Shown piece after piece: positions 22,440 to 35,460 of a stretch of 64,000 nucleotides of DNA. Origin of the DNA: Gnetum montanum (lineage: Eukaryota > Streptophyta > Gnetopsida > Gnetales > Gnetaceae); NCBI GenBank assembly GCA_015680685.1, contig MNCI01008581.1, positions 1,016,385-1,080,384 on the forward strand, read 5' to 3'. Position 1 is the stretch's first letter; every line of letters starts with the position of its first letter. The position numbers were made by a program, and so were the translations under genes. The notes under the pieces are model-generated. The model saw nothing but the letters and a program-made list of their open reading frames with translations, searched no databases and was not told the DNA's origin.

Positions 22440-25080
22440 TTGAGACTAGACCACCAATGATTGGGACCTCCAGTCTTGCGACCTTGGGAAGTCATGGGAT
22501 CAAAGATGTTCTTCCAATAGGGTTTAGGTGTTTGTTGGTCTCTGGCAACACCAAGGTCCAAATACCTCAAAATAGACTTAGTAGTTACAAAATGAATTAA
22601 TTGTGAGTATGTGTTTGTTGTTGCAAGTGTTAAAATGGTTGGGTTTTGTAATCAATTATCATAAAGAGATTCAACTAACTTTGTCAAATACTGTGAGTTG
22701 TTGGAAATTCCTATTTTGTTTAATCACTTATTCTATATGGTCCCTATAATACATTACTTGTAACAAATAAAATTTTGCAAAAAATTTTGAGCATAATTCT
22801 ACCAATTTACTGCTAATTTTCCCCAAAGAGAAAGTTCCACAAGAAAAATAGAAATAAGGTGAGATTCAATGGACTTAGAAAGAGAAAGAAAAGTAAGCAA
22901 ATTTGTGTGAAATCTCAAATATTTAAGCAAGATAAATTAACATGAGGAACCACTGTGCAATAAAGCTATTTCAATTTAATCAACTACAAACTGTCCAAAC
23001 CCTTTGAGTTCAACAAGCAATTTCATAAAGATAATCTTATTATACTACCAAAAATTGCTACGTAAACATTAAAGTACAAGTCTATATCTTGGTTAGTTAA
23101 TAGTTGTCAAAGATTACATTCAACAAAGCCTTCAAAAATTTGATAATTTTAGGATTGAAATACCAAGAAAATACACTTTGAAATAATGAAGCTATTTCAG
23201 TCATCTCAAAATATCAAAGACTTTCCTAGATTTTCTATGGTCAAATAGGCAATTTCATTAAGACATTACTATTAAATTGCTCTTGAGACTTTTCAACAAC
23301 ATAAGCTCTTCTACAGAAAATCTTAATAGAAGTCTAATATTGCACAAAAAATAGAGCTATAAAAGCAACCTAAAGAGAAAACAACATGGGAAGGAATGAC
23401 TCATAGGATTAAAACAATGTAGTTGAATTGATGTCTTTAGCAAGCCATCTTACAAACTTCAATATCTTCTTCTTGATCTTTCCTTAAAATCCACCCCTTT
23501 TTTTCAACTCTATCTTTGAAGGTCCTTTTATAGTGACCTTAGGGTAGTTACAATAATCATGAAAGGTTAAGGATATTACAAATATCTAGGGGTACTAATT
23601 CATCACCACCTAGAAGTTATAACTTGCAAAGGAAGTTATCAGAAGTTTAAGCTATGGTTATCAAGTGTTTTCTTGGTAACAAATATTATGGAGATTACCA
23701 TGGGAAGTTACAAAAATTAGAAAAATATATGCCATAGTTGGCAAGTGTCCTCTTGATAATTAAAATTCCACAAATATCAAGGAAAGCAAGTTGTAACTTA
23801 CATAGGAAGCTATAACTTCTCATGTAGAGTGTCAATGCTATAATATGTTTGCCAAATTTCCATTAAACCTATTCCTTATAAATTTTAGATGATATATTAT
23901 ATGAAATGAAATTATTAAATCTCTTAATATGATTTTATGCTAAAATTGGCTTCTTCCCATAATAGAGGTTTTGATTTAAATTTTATATGATATTTTATGT
24001 GGTAAAGGTAGATCAAATCAAAATAATAAAATCACTTGGAACTAGAATACAGGTGAGAAAATTTAGGAACATGGAATCAGCCCTCTAATAGGGTGTTGAA
24101 TCCCATGAGTTCATTGAAATCTAAAGCCATGTATACTACCTTATGTTGTTGTGCTCACGAACAGGCATGATCTTTGCAGAGTGGGGTTTCATGACCATCA
24201 CATGGTAACCTCTGTGTCTCACATCCCTTCTTCCTCAACAACCACTTCTAGATCTTTGTGTGATGGAGTCTTATGGCTATGCTTTTGATCACCATGGCCA
24301 TCTGTGCTATTGCTAGTTAGGGTTAGTGTTGCTACTATTGCTGTCTTTTCTTCTTCCATGTGTCGTAGGTCATCCATATGCTCAATATGTAAAGGTAAGG
24401 GTTTTTGTGGATTGCCGCATTGTATCTTGTAAGTTTTGGAACTACTAGAAATACTCATGTGCCTATCTCACATTCACCATAGTGCTCATTTCATGACTTC
24501 ATTGGTTTAGATACAGTTGTCGTTGTAGGTGGCATTGGTGAGGGTATGGTGCAAGCAATAATATATGGGCTTGTTCGTGATGCCCATGGCTAACCATTGT
24601 GTTTCTGGTTGTGGATTTGGCTAGATGTTTGGTTGTGCTTGTCACATTATATTATGAAAGAGCAAATGTTTGATTCTAAAAGCCTATGCCATTGGACACC
24701 ATTGGATGCCAATAATTCAAACTAGTACCAAGTGCCATGACATGGCTGGCATTTTCTTAAACGACTATTATAGCAACTTTGATGAATGCCATCATTGAAA
24801 ATTTGTAATTTTATTTTTGAAACTTATTGATTTCCTATTAATGTTTTCCAAGTTTCTGGTTAAAATATAATATACCTGGCTTGAACATATCCTTCATGTG
24901 AATCGCTTAATCTCTTCTAACATTACATTGGAGTATTATCCTTAAACATTTTTTCTTATAGTTCATATTAAACTAGCTTCAAATATGTCTTTTATGAAGC
25001 CAAATTATAATAACTTTATTATTTTTTAAAATCCTTTCATGGATAATCATTGCTCCATAATAATGGTGGAGATGTCACAA
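22440..25080. other. Unassigned 2.6 kb that may be a separate insertion
   Basis: The CATCATTTGA-type array stops near 22.39 kb and related text resumes near 25.09 kb. Between them lies AT-rich sequence of different character. I see no recognisable protein, LTR pair or terminal inverted repeat. An 80-codon minus-strand frame at 24219-24458 has no family resemblance. Confidence 0.35.
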
Positions 25081-25230
25081 TAGTTATGACCTTAGTCAGC
25101 CTTATTTTACCTTATTTTACTTTGTTTTGACCCTATTCTACTATGTTGTGCTTTATCATTGCAATATTTTGCATCATTTTAACATTGTTTAATACTTATG
25201 AAATAAAAATGTGAGTTAATATGCCTTTGT

Positions 25231-25249
25231 TGACATGTAGGATTAAATA
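25231..25249 (+). other. Possible 3' splice site before RT of element C
   Basis: TTGACATGTAG ends at 25240, nine bases before the RT-frame ATG. D and E have an AG in the matching place (11 and 10 bases before the ATG), each after a T-rich run. Confidence 0.5.
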
Positions 25250-28200
25250 ATGGATACATGGGTACAATTCGACCTACCCTTGAGCCTGAATGGTTTCTAT
25301 GGTAATGTCGAAAGATCAATTAACCTTGAATGCTTAGATCTTGAACTTGGAAGCTAGTTAATAAAGAGGTTCCTAGAATGGGCTAAGCACATAGCCAAAA
25401 CTCTTAATTTAGAGACCAGATACATCAGAAAATATTTTCTAGTTGAAATCCTTACTACAACCCACAATGGTGAGGAGAAAACACTAGAATTAAGTTTCTC
25501 AATAGAACCCTAAATAGCCCAAGACATTACTAAAGCCCTTCAAGATAACGTCAAAGCCTTTGCTTGGCCATATAAAGATATGCTAGGATTAGATCCATGT
25601 TTAGTATAACATAACATTATGCTTGACCCTAGTATCAACCCTGTTAAGAAAAAGGTGTGCAAGATTATACTAGATTTAGCACTCATAGTCTATGATGAGA
25701 TCAAGAAGCTCTACCAAGCTAGTTTCATCAAAGTTGTTGATTACATAGATTGGGTGTCTAACATAGTAGTGGTACCTAAGAAAAATGAGAGTATTTGTAT
25801 TTGTAACAAATTTTTTGATCTAAAAAAGGTAACTATTAAAGATGATTTTCCTTTGTCTTGTATTGATCAACTTATTAATACTACGTCTAGACATGCCTTA
25901 TTATCTTTTGTGTATGTGTTTTAGGAAACAACCAAGTTAGGATCAACCCAGAGCATCAGTTGCATATAACCTTCATGACCCCTTGAAAAACCTTATATTA
26001 TACAATGATGTCATTTAGTTTGAAGAACATAAGGGAAACCTATCAACAAGCCATGACTTACATTTTGAGTGGCTACATGCTAGGGTTATTAAATGATTAT
26101 ATTGATGATATAGTAGTCAAGTCCAAAATAGCCAGTGATCATGCACATGATCTAAACTTGGTCCTTCAATGATGTATTATACTTAATCCTAAGAAGTATG
26201 TCTTCAGCATTAAAAATTCTAAGATGCTTAGTTTTGTAGTATTTGTGGTAGGGATAGGAGTGAACTCTGGTAAGATTAAGATCATAACCAGTCTATTAGC
26301 ATCTAGAAACCTCAAGGAATTACCAAGTTTATAAGGTAGATTACAATTTATTCATAGGTTTATCTTGAGACTCATAGATAAGTTACAACCAAAGCAACAC
26401 TTGCTGAAAAGGGGAGTTTACTATGAGTGATTTGACTTATGCTAAGAAGCCTTTAATAATATCAAGCAAGAGTTGGTCCAACTACCTACGATGTACCCTC
26501 CTTAGAAAGATAAACCATTCTACATCTACTTTACAATCTTTGAAACCTTCATAGCCTCTTTACTTTATCAAAAAATGAAACAATGGAGCAGAGTTACTTG
26601 TTTAATATTTGAGCTATGCACTAGTAGCTTATGATACCTGATACACTAAGGTTGAAAAGCACTACCTAGCCTTAGTTTTTTCTTTGAAGAAGTGGAGACA
26701 CTACCTCTTTAGAAGCCAAGTCAATGTCATATGCAAGGATACAGTACTAAGAGCCATCATGAACAACATTTATGAGAGTAGTTGTATGGCTTGGTGGAAG
26801 GCCATAACAACTAAATTTGATCTACATTTCATCTCCCAAGTCTTAAAGAAAGGTTAAGCTATAGTTGCACAACTCACCACTTCCTCGATCAAGGATAATG
26901 CAACCATAGACCTTGAATTCCTTGATGAGCATGTCAATGTTATTAATGAGGTACTTGAAGGATATGAGGTCATCATGCACTTTGATAAAGCTTCAACTAC
27001 CCATGGAGCAAGTGCTTATGTCATCATAACATTACCCTCTATTAAGATCCAATATTTTGCAATTGTTTCCAATTTCCATGTACTAAAAATGTAGCATAAT
27101 ACAAAGGATTAATCAGAGGAATGATGGTAGCTTGCAATAGCGGAATTACATGTTTAATGATAAAAGGTGATTTGTAACTAGTGGTTAACTAAGTAACTGA
27201 GGTCTATGCTTGTAGATTTAAAAATTTACAACCTTATTATGACCTAGCTAAAAACCTCATGCTATAGTTTACAATTGTTGGTATCCAATACATTTTCCAA
27301 GCCAAGAAGACCTTAGTTGATCCAATTGCTAATTTAGTCCTAAGTGTAACACCTTATGTGTTTAGCAAGCTACCTTCCTTGATGGAGAACTGTGCTCTTC
27401 CCATCATGCAAAACACTAAAGGTACCTCTATAGCCATCATTGATAATGGTCCTCAATAAGAGTGGTATGATGGCATCAAGTTTTACCTAATGTATAGTGA
27501 ACCTCCACCAAACCTAACTACCCCTAAAAAGGATGCTTTATTTAAATGATTAAAATAATACATCATTGTAGCTGATAACACATTATGTGAAAGGTCCTAT
27601 GATGGTGTATTGTTAGTATGCATGAGTAAGGCAGAAGCCCACACAGTTATTGAACAAGTTCATAAGGCATATGTGAAGGACATATAGGACTTAGAGCCAT
27701 GGCTACAAAGATTAAATTCTTAGGATGCTATTTACCCTATATCAAAAGTGATTGCCTACAAAAGGTTAAAACTTGTGACATTTTTCAATGATGCAGCAAT
27801 CTAATACATGTGCCACTGGTTGTTGCATACTACTCAAATCACATGATCATTTCAATGATTGGGAATTGATCTAAGTAGACCTATAAATCCTAAGTTGTTT
27901 GCAAGGCATAGCTTCATCATCATCACAACTAAGTATTTTACAAAGTGAATTGAAGCTATCCCTTTGAGAAAAACAACATCACAACAAGTTTGTAAATTTA
28001 TCTTAAATAACATTATATCTTATTCTAGCCTATCTTTAACAATCGTAATAGACAATGGATCATAATTCAGTAGCTAAGAGATGCAAATATTTTGTTAATA
28101 ATTAAACATTAAACATTCGTTTTCATCAACCTACTATCCACAAGCTAATGGTCAAGCTAAAATAAATAATAAGGTAATCATAGATCTCCTTAAGAAAATG

Positions 28201-28697
28201 CTAAGCAATGGAAAATACAAGTGGCATGAACAACTCTTGTATGCACTTTGGGCTCATAAGAAAATCCTTAGAATTGCAATCAGTACCATCCTATATAGCC
28301 TGTTTCATGAATCTAAAGTTGTTTTACCTCTTGAATTGCAAGTTCCATCCTTAAGGGTAGCTTTGTCTAACTTCATCAATGATGAGTAGAATAAGAAGCT
28401 ATGTACCATTGACCTTGATTTGATGGAGGAATAGAGAATAAAAATGTTGACCCACATTGAATGATATTAAGAGAAGCATAAACAATAACATCATCATGAT
28501 TTGAACATGTAGAAAGTTAAGGAAGGAGACATTTTGCTAAAGGTTGTTCGCATGTAGACAAATCCGTAGCCAATTGGAAAGGATCTTTGTTAGTCACCAA
28601 AGCTTATGGTAATGAAGCGTTTAAACGAGTGGACATAAATGATAATGAATTGACCAATTCAGTTAACTATTCCTAGCTTAAATATTATTATATCTAA
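25250..28697 (+). pseudogene. Element C: RT, RNase H and integrase, decayed
   Basis: Plus-strand homologue of the D and E pol frames. The start MDTWVQFDLPLSLNGFYG lines up with the starts in D and E. RT: KDMLGLDPCLV, IKKLYQASFIKVVDYIDWVS, and an intact YIDD at 26098-26109. RNase H fragments lie at about 26990-27350. Integrase: NGQAKINNK at about 28150 has K where the catalytic glutamate of DD35E belongs, and the second aspartate block reads VIDNGS. The frame ends LKYYYI then TAA, like E (MKLFYI). In-frame stops are frequent and mostly TAG. Confidence 0.8.
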
Positions 28698-29967
28698 TAC
28701 TAACCTATTTTTTGTAGCCTTTGTTTGTCTTTATTTATAGGTTTAAATGAATGATTAATGTTGATAACTTTAGTAGCTTGCAACAAGAGAGACTACATGA
28801 CCTCTTATCTCTTTCATGAACTCAAAATACTATAAAACTTATAAAAAAATATGATGTAAAATACAAAGCTTTCATGTTTTATCAACTGTAACCCATGGTG
28901 ATCTATATTTTCTTATTGTCACTTATAACCTCTTGTAATCACATGTATTTTTTGATTTGTTTTCTTGTCCTCTTGGAGTTGTGATTGTAGGATGAGCCTG
29001 AAGTCATTGCAGAGGTATGACTCATCATAGTAGTAAGTTACCATGGGACCTTGATGCATGAGATTTAGTTAGCTTGTTCTATCTTGTCAACAGTGATTAC
29101 CTCACATCATCTCTATCACCCCTCTGGAGCCATAATCTCGTAGCCAAATATTGGCCTTCCTTACCTTGCTAACAATGAAAACCAATGTTTGATATCCATG
29201 CACCATGGTCATGTAACATCTCTTGTGACATGCTTTGCTAATCAAGTTTTTTGGATATAACAGACTTCATTTAGTGAGAAAATAAAATAAAGCCTAGTGA
29301 AGGTTTTGATCCCATAAAAAAGGGGAAAAATGCTAACAAAGCCAAGAGATCAATGTAACCTAAGGTGAACAAATGGCTTCAAACAAAAAAATGAAGGAAT
29401 CAAGTGGCCAAAGAAGCTTGAGAACATAGTGTTGGTTCTTTTAAACACCATTGAGTAATTGCAAGTTCAAACATAAAGACCTCTTTAATTAACAAGCATG
29501 TCACTGCCATGCCAGAGCTATGATGTCAAAATTTGGAAGTATTTGTTATCCCATGTGATGATACTCCAATAGCCAATATAACCATCATCTCATCCCAAAC
29601 TATTGATATCCCATTGTGACCTTAATTTATCATTGTTAGCACTTCTTGGCATGATTTGATAGCTCTAGAATCAAATGTAGAAAGGGAACACTAGTGATGA
29701 GCCCAAGATAGTGTTTCACATTCTTTGTTAATGTTTCTTAGGTCAATCCTCAAAAGATCAACATAGAGAGATGAATGAGACATCTCGAGGAAATTTATGT
29801 GACAAATAAAGAGCTTGGTGGTCAAAATCTACATTGTGATTTAATAGGGATTCAAAGGAAAAAAAATTACCTTGTTTTCTCATAAAAATTGTATCCTGTG
29901 ACCCTATTTTGACAAAATCTTAGACCTAGTTTTAATGTAAAATAATGTTGGGCCAATGTATAAAGGC
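28698..29967 (+). other. Element C: 3' region between integrase and LTR
   Basis: 1.3 kb without recognisable coding. In D and E the matching interval holds a hairpin array, which is not visible here. Just before 29968 a short purine-rich stretch may be the remains of the polypurine tract. Confidence 0.4.
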
Positions 29968-30155
29968 TAAGAAACACCACTAAATGTTTCAAGAAAAGTC
30001 TCACACATTGGTAGTGTTGATACCAACACGCCCATGCTTGCTTGGCATGGGGCCTTTGTTTATTTTTTAAAAAAGAAAAAGAATAAGAAGAATAAAAAAA
30101 ATAAAAAAATAAAAAATAAAAAAAAAAGATGGGTTACCCTAACCCTAAAATTGGC

Positions 30156-30163
30156 TATAAAAA
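30156..30163 (+). promoter_or_regulatory. Element C: LTR TATA box
   Basis: TATAAAAA within GGCTATAAAAAGCC, about 190 bases inside the LTR; the 46-bp array begins about 160 bases downstream. Confidence 0.6.
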
Positions 30164-30315
30164 GCCATCAAGGTGATGGAGTTGAGGGGAAGAGGGAGAG
30201 GAGAAGTCAGGCTAGGAAGCCCTAGCCCAATGAGGCTAGGGCCATGAAGCCATGGATTAAACCTCCTCTTTCCCTGGGTGGTTGCCAATGGTTTCTCTTT
30301 CTTTCCTTTTTTCCA

Positions 30316-30560
30316 GTCATGGGCAATTTGGACGGTTGGACATCAGCAGATTTTCTTTTATTTTCTGAGCAATTTGGGCGGTTGGACGTCGGCAGATTTT
30401 CTTTTATTTTCTGAGCAATTTGGGCAGTTGGATGTCAGCAGATTTTCTTTTATTTTCTGAGAAATTTGGGTGGTTGGACGTTGGCAGATTTTCTTTTATT
30501 TTCTGAGCAATTTGGGTGGTTGGACATTGGAAAATTTTCTTTTATTTTCAGCAGATGGCA
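30316..30560. repeat. 46-bp tandem array in the C LTR
   Basis: About five units; GAGCAATTTGGGCGG starts recur at 30367, 30413, 30459 and 30505. Each unit ends in a pyrimidine-rich AGATTTTCTTTTATTTTCT. Open frames across it are artefacts. Confidence 0.92.
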
Positions 30561-30930
30561 TGTGGTTCTTTCTATCTTCTTTTATTTCAGCAAATGGCAA
30601 GTGATGGTGGTGGATTTATATTTATGCAGTTGGCGGTTCGCAGGGCATTGGTGATGTTTGATCGCAGCTACACATGATTCTTGCGGCAACACAGCCATGC
30701 ATCCTGTCGATGGTTCCTGTTTCTCTCTCCTTTAGTTTTTCTTTTCATGCTTTATTTCTCTCTATGTATTCTCTCTCTCTCTCTATCACTTGGTCACATG
30801 GCTCTCTTCAGCTGAGACTATTCCCGGGTTTTCGTACCCATACGGGAGGCGCCCTAGGCAATAGTCTCCTCAAACGAGTTTTTCCGGTGTTGGAATGACC
30901 AAAATTTATGCATCAATAGGTAGCCCATAC

Positions 30931-31979
30931 ACTACAATGTTGGGTGGTGAAAAGTGCAAAATTTACTATAATTCCAAGCCCAAAAGGTCAAAAACTTTGG
31001 TATTTCACATGTTGCAGATTTCATCCATCAAAAGTATCAAAATCATTATAGAGAATGTCAGAAATTTGTTAGAATCAAGCAAGTAGAGAATCAGTAAATT
31101 CATGCCTATTTGAACCCAAATTTTCATTAGTTTGAGGACTTTTTAGATTGTTGAAACTCTACCAAAAACTTAAGATTTTTGGAGTAGAGAGATCGCAAAG
31201 TCTAGAGCCATTTTTCAATGCATATCACTAGAGTAGCATACCCTATAGTAGCATTCATTACAATGTATATCGATTAGGAGATTGGTGTAGATTGAGTGTA
31301 GCACACACCCTTCCTCCTATGCTAAATGTTGAAGATATTCTTTTATTCTTAGTCTGTAAAAGCTCTGATTTGTACAACTCAAAACCTATTACAACTACTA
31401 TCTATAATATTTATTATAAATTTTGTAGTTTTCTTTGTTTTGGCCATATTGTTTCACTCTTTGTCTATTCTAGTATCAACACTAGATTTAGTTTTGCATT
31501 TACATATTTTCACCATTTTCTTTTATTTTCATCATTTGGTAATAAAAATTTAAGTTCTTAAGTGATTAATAAGAATTTTTAAGATGCTCAAGGTCCTTCC
31601 AAGGCCCATGGATCTTGAAGTTAAATTATTTCATTTGAGATTGTTCAATTTTTCTAGCACTAAATTTTTCCATTGTTATAAAGAATAGACTTAAACTCAA
31701 TTTCTATTTTTGTTTCAATGGTAAAACAAGAAATCCACATGAAGTAAAAAGAAGTAGTGACTAAAGAAAAAAATGCAATTAAAGTGTTTTTAAGAAACTA
31801 GTGCTTATGCATTATGCATAAACATTTCTTTCATTCTTTATTGCTTACATAATGTAAGCTTTACTTTACTTTTATTTTCTTAATATGATTTTTAAAAAAT
31901 ATTTTTAGAAGTACATTTATTATTTTCTTTGAAAATAATACTATGCACTTCAAACATGCATAAAAAAGACATCCTAGGT
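30931..31979. other. Unassigned 1 kb between the C LTR and chromovirus F
   Basis: AT-rich, without recognisable coding. By position it should contain the 3' LTR of chromovirus F, but no second LTR copy is in the window to prove it. Confidence 0.35.
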
Positions 31980-32249
31980 ACCCTTTGAACCTCCATGTTT
32001 GCTCTAGAAAACCTTAACCATAGGCATAACTTTACTAGGTAGCTATCGCATAATGTGATCAACAGTCTCTATTGGTTGCTTTACACAATTGATATCATAT
32101 TGGAGTTGTATTTTTGAATTATCAATTACATGATGTTTATCATGTCCATAATTTTGTAGCATAGATAAATGGAACACATCATCTACATGTGTCAATTAAG
32201 GAGGTAATGCTATATGATAGGCCACTTTCCCAATCCTCTCTAGCACCTC
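31980..32249 (-). pseudogene. Chromovirus F: integrase C-terminal part
   Basis: The minus strand reads EVLERIGKVAYHIALPP, then HVDDVFHLSMLQNYG and HVIDNSKIQLQYD. This is the conserved block after the GPF/GPY module of chromovirus integrases. It joins in sense to the end of the F segment at 39149, which stops at FRYIGPF. Element G was inserted exactly between these two halves. A chromodomain is not clearly readable further left. Confidence 0.85.
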
Positions 32250-32254
32250 AAAAG
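32250..32254. other. Target-site duplication of element G, left copy
   Basis: AAAAG; the same five bases at 39144-39148. Confidence 0.85.
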
Positions 32255-33268
32255 TGAGGATCAAGAACTTAAAAGGGGGGTTTAATAAGTTCTAGCTAAT
32301 GAGACTCAAGTTTTACACAACAGATATACGTGGTTCATCAACTTGGGTATTTCCACACTTGAAGGAAAGAATCCTTGCATACCTTTGAACTTCTCTTCTT
32401 AAAAATGTGTTTTTAAGGGAACCACAACCTTTACAAAGTCTTGATATTCACTAGGGATTTTTTCTCTTAGAAACATACCTAATCCTTGAAGGTCCTAATA
32501 AGCTTCAAAGATGTCTTCTCTTGATAAGCACATCAAAACCCTCACAACTTATAATAGGATATAGAAAGATCAAGGAAGAATATGGACTAAGCTTCTGATT
32601 CCTTGCTTTTATCTCAATAAGGAATAAAAAATATAAGAAATGATAAGAATATGAAGTACAAAATATTTCAAAAGATGTATACAATGATTTCTTAATAACA
32701 CGAATAATGCTTGCATTTCCAAAAAGGTATCACTATCTTTTATAGCCTTGTCAACATCAAATGTCCATTGGAATTCACACAATAGCTAGAAATAGCTAGT
32801 TGAGGTATTTTTCATGAGCTTGATATGTCTTATTGGGTTTCTCCATATTGCAAATGAGACATCTCATTTTACATGAGATTTCTTGGTTGATACGTCTTGA
32901 CCTATTTTGGCACATCTTGACTAAGATGTCTTGCTTGAGATGTCTTTTCTCAACTTAAGACATTTGTTATTTTATAGAGGCATCTTGCCTAAGACCAAAG
33001 CTTCTTAGTAGAGAGATCTTGTAGTAGAATAAGAAGTCTTGGTAGTCTTCAAGACATCTTCTTTGAAATTGAGACATCTTACATCCTTGTGATTTTCTTG
33101 AAATCCTTGCATTTTATTATTGGACTTTAGTATACCAGATTGTCAATTGATGCTCTTATCATGGTCTACTTAATTATTCTTTATGCAACTTACCTATACT
33201 TGAAAGATCTCATAAGCACATTTCTAAAGATTTCATTTTGAAGGTTTTGACATACCAAAAGGTCAACA
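32255..33268 (-). repeat. Element G: 3' LTR
   Basis: 1014 bp, homologous to 38141-39143 throughout (for example GGGTATTTCCACACTTG). Its right half is rich in AGATGTCTT and AAGACATCT words. Confidence 0.9.
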
Positions 33269-33283
33269 ATCCCCTCCTTTTTG
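33269..33283 (-). other. Element G: polypurine tract
   Basis: AAAAAGGAGGGGAT on the minus strand, directly against the 3' LTR. Confidence 0.8.
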
Positions 33284-33639
33284 GTGATGTACAAAACTTG
33301 AGAAAATAGGTTACTACAAGTACACATATATAAATATAATTTGCAACATGTAATGAATTAAAAAAGATGAAATTATATGGTAGAAAGGATGGGAAGAGAG
33401 GATGGATTAAAGTTAAGAGTTACTCTTCCATTGGAAATGGTTTTAAGAACTAATAAGAATAAGTTATATTAAAAGTTTGTCCATGTCTATCCATAACATG
33501 CATTTCATATGCTTTGTATCCATATAAAAGATGATATAATATGAAAGATAACTATAAAACCATTGATATTATATAATCACATCATGCAAAAAAAAAAAAA
33601 AAAGGTTATGAGATCTCCATATAGAATAAAATTTGAACA

Positions 33640-35460
33640 CTAAGTCATATAGCATAGATACTAAAGCTATATATATAAACATTATGATCAAAATCTCTCC
33701 CTTTCTGGATAGCACCAAAAAGGGAGTCATCATCAACCTCTTAACTATTGACTTTATTATCATCATTAGAATTAGATGCATCATGAGTGGGCCTATAAGT
33801 TTCTTCCTCATCATCATGACTACTAGTATTGGAGTAGGAGATTTGCTGAATGTCATCCTCATTAGAGGCAACTGTAACTGGTCCTCATCTAGGATGAAGC
33901 TTCACTTGAAAGTGATAGGATGGAGGAGGACTATCATGAGATGGAGCCCACCTAGAAGATGATGAAGTCACTTTGTGCTAATAAGTTTTGGAAATAGCTT
34001 ATTCCCAATGTGCTGCTATATCAAAAATGCTGTTCATGTTTTGTTGCTTAAAGGACTATGGTGCATGACCATGCTTGAAATGTTTGGAGATTCTTTTAGA
34101 AGACTCTGCTTACACAAATGCATCTAGTGTTGGTAGCTTAGTTTGAGGGATGGGATCTCCCTAGGCATGTTCTAGTGCTCCTACTAGTTCTTATGAATTT
34201 TATGCATTTCTAAAATCATATGCTTGAGATGGCCCTACTATAGTAGAGTGTCTAGTAGGTTATAGATCTCCTTCACTATTTGTCCAATATGTAGTCATAA
34301 GCTCCTCAAACTAAATACCACTAGGAGAAGGAGGAAGTCTTGCTGAATTCATTCTCTAGTGAAGGTACAAAGAATTTCTCTTAATCTTTTCCATTATCTT
34401 GGCAATGGACCCTAAGGCATTCTTTAAGAAAGATCCTACCCAAGCACTAATAGACTTGGATCACCTAATTGAGCTACTACTTTTGGTGGAGAAGATGCCT
34501 ACCTCCTAGATGTCTGAGATGATGAAGGAGCTATGGATTCTACATGAGTTGTACTCCTATTCTTAGAGTAATCAATAAGACTCCTTTTTCTTTTCAGAAT
34601 GGGAACAATTTCTTGATGTACAAGTAGACTAATAAAAAGAGGGTGTTCATAGATCTACTCTCGAGTATACATGCCCAACATCTCCTTGCAAATACTATTC
34701 CCCAAATCTAATAACTATCTCATCAGCAAGTAATATAGCTTAAATGCTTGTGGTGGTAGTAAATAATTGTAAGTTCCTCCTTTGACTATTATATTATACA
34801 TCACAATGAGTGAAAGGATAGAAGCATCTTGCGATATTTGATGTCTATATACTTTATCATCTTTGAGAAAAACTAACTTACCAAAAAGTGCATCACAAAA
34901 TTCATTATATGCTACAAGAATTATACCATTAGTGAAAATATCATCTATGGTGTGAATAATAATCCTATGAAAATTAGCACAAGAAACCCCAAGTAATGCA
35001 TTGATAACCTAAGGGGACACTTCAATAATAACTCCCCTAACCATATAGGTGAAAGCCCCAACAAAAGCATTTGTAATAACAATTTATTAAAATTTTCATA
35101 TACCAATACTTTTGAGTACACACATATATAAAAATAAATTTTTTCCATCCTAGAGCCTCAAAATATGATAACAATGCCTATTGATGATGCTGACGGAATT
35201 TTAGACTATGTTCAAATATAATACACATAGAGAGATTATTCTCAAACCATTTCTAAGAATATGTTGAATGGAATTTGGGTTTATAAGAGATAGATTTGCA
35301 TGATGATGTTTCTTTAGTGCCCTTGGACTTATGTAGAGGTAGCCTTTAAGTTCCAATCTTCTTGTAAGCCATAGAAGCCAAGCCAAAAAAGTGGAGCTAC
35401 AGTGTAGAGGAAGCCTTGATTGGCTTAGGTGTGACATCTATGGCTTGAGCTAAGATGGAG
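33640..35460 (-). pseudogene. Element G: gene with putative plant transposon protein-like domain
   Basis: Minus-strand coding that replaces copia pol. From about 35330 the translation reads FHSTYSxKWFENNLSM, ALLSYFEALGWKKF, then TYMVRGVIIEVSP, VINALLGVS and SILSLIVMYNIIVKGGTYNY. This order (RGW-type tryptophan block, V-x-G-hhhxhs, IN-x-LL, then a helix pair) is that of the putative plant transposon protein domain found in many plant repeats. A Ser/Asp/Glu-rich tail follows to about 33640. Frameshifts and stops are present. A TATATATT-like promoter in the duplicated region upstream is possible. The molecular role is unknown. Confidence 0.6.

Larger units (their letters stand above)
2535..30930 (+). 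mobile_element. Element C: old Ogre/Tat-like Ty3/gypsy retrotransposon, 5' end missing
   Basis: A heavily mutated plus-strand element reconstructed from pieces: gag tail (2540-3210), protease (3490-4110), an antisense gene (9792 to 4640), a hairpin-like array (21.9-22.4 kb), RT-RNase H-integrase (25250-28697), a long 3' region and a 3' LTR from about 29968. It has been interrupted by element A on its left, by element B (10567-20940) and possibly by another insertion at 22.4-25.1 kb. The protein order and the antisense gene are the same as in elements D and E. The right edge of the LTR is only approximate. Confidence 0.7.
29968..30930 (+). repeat. Element C: 3' LTR, right edge approximate
   Basis: Begins (T)AAGAAACACCAC, which matches the LTR starts of D and E (TGAAACACCAC on their sense strand) with a degenerate TG. 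Contains a TATA box and a 46-bp tandem array. The right edge is placed near 30.9 kb only because the sequence CCGGTGTTGG resembles the end of the D LTR; no clean CA boundary or target duplication could be fixed. Confidence 0.5.

Noticed and set aside
24219-24458. 80-codon minus-strand frame (Ser-, His- and Glu-rich)
   Set aside because: No recognised motif, no neighbouring signals and only one copy in the window.
30278-30654. Two plus-strand frames rich in repeated DFLLFSEQF
   Set aside because: Produced by the 46-bp tandem array.
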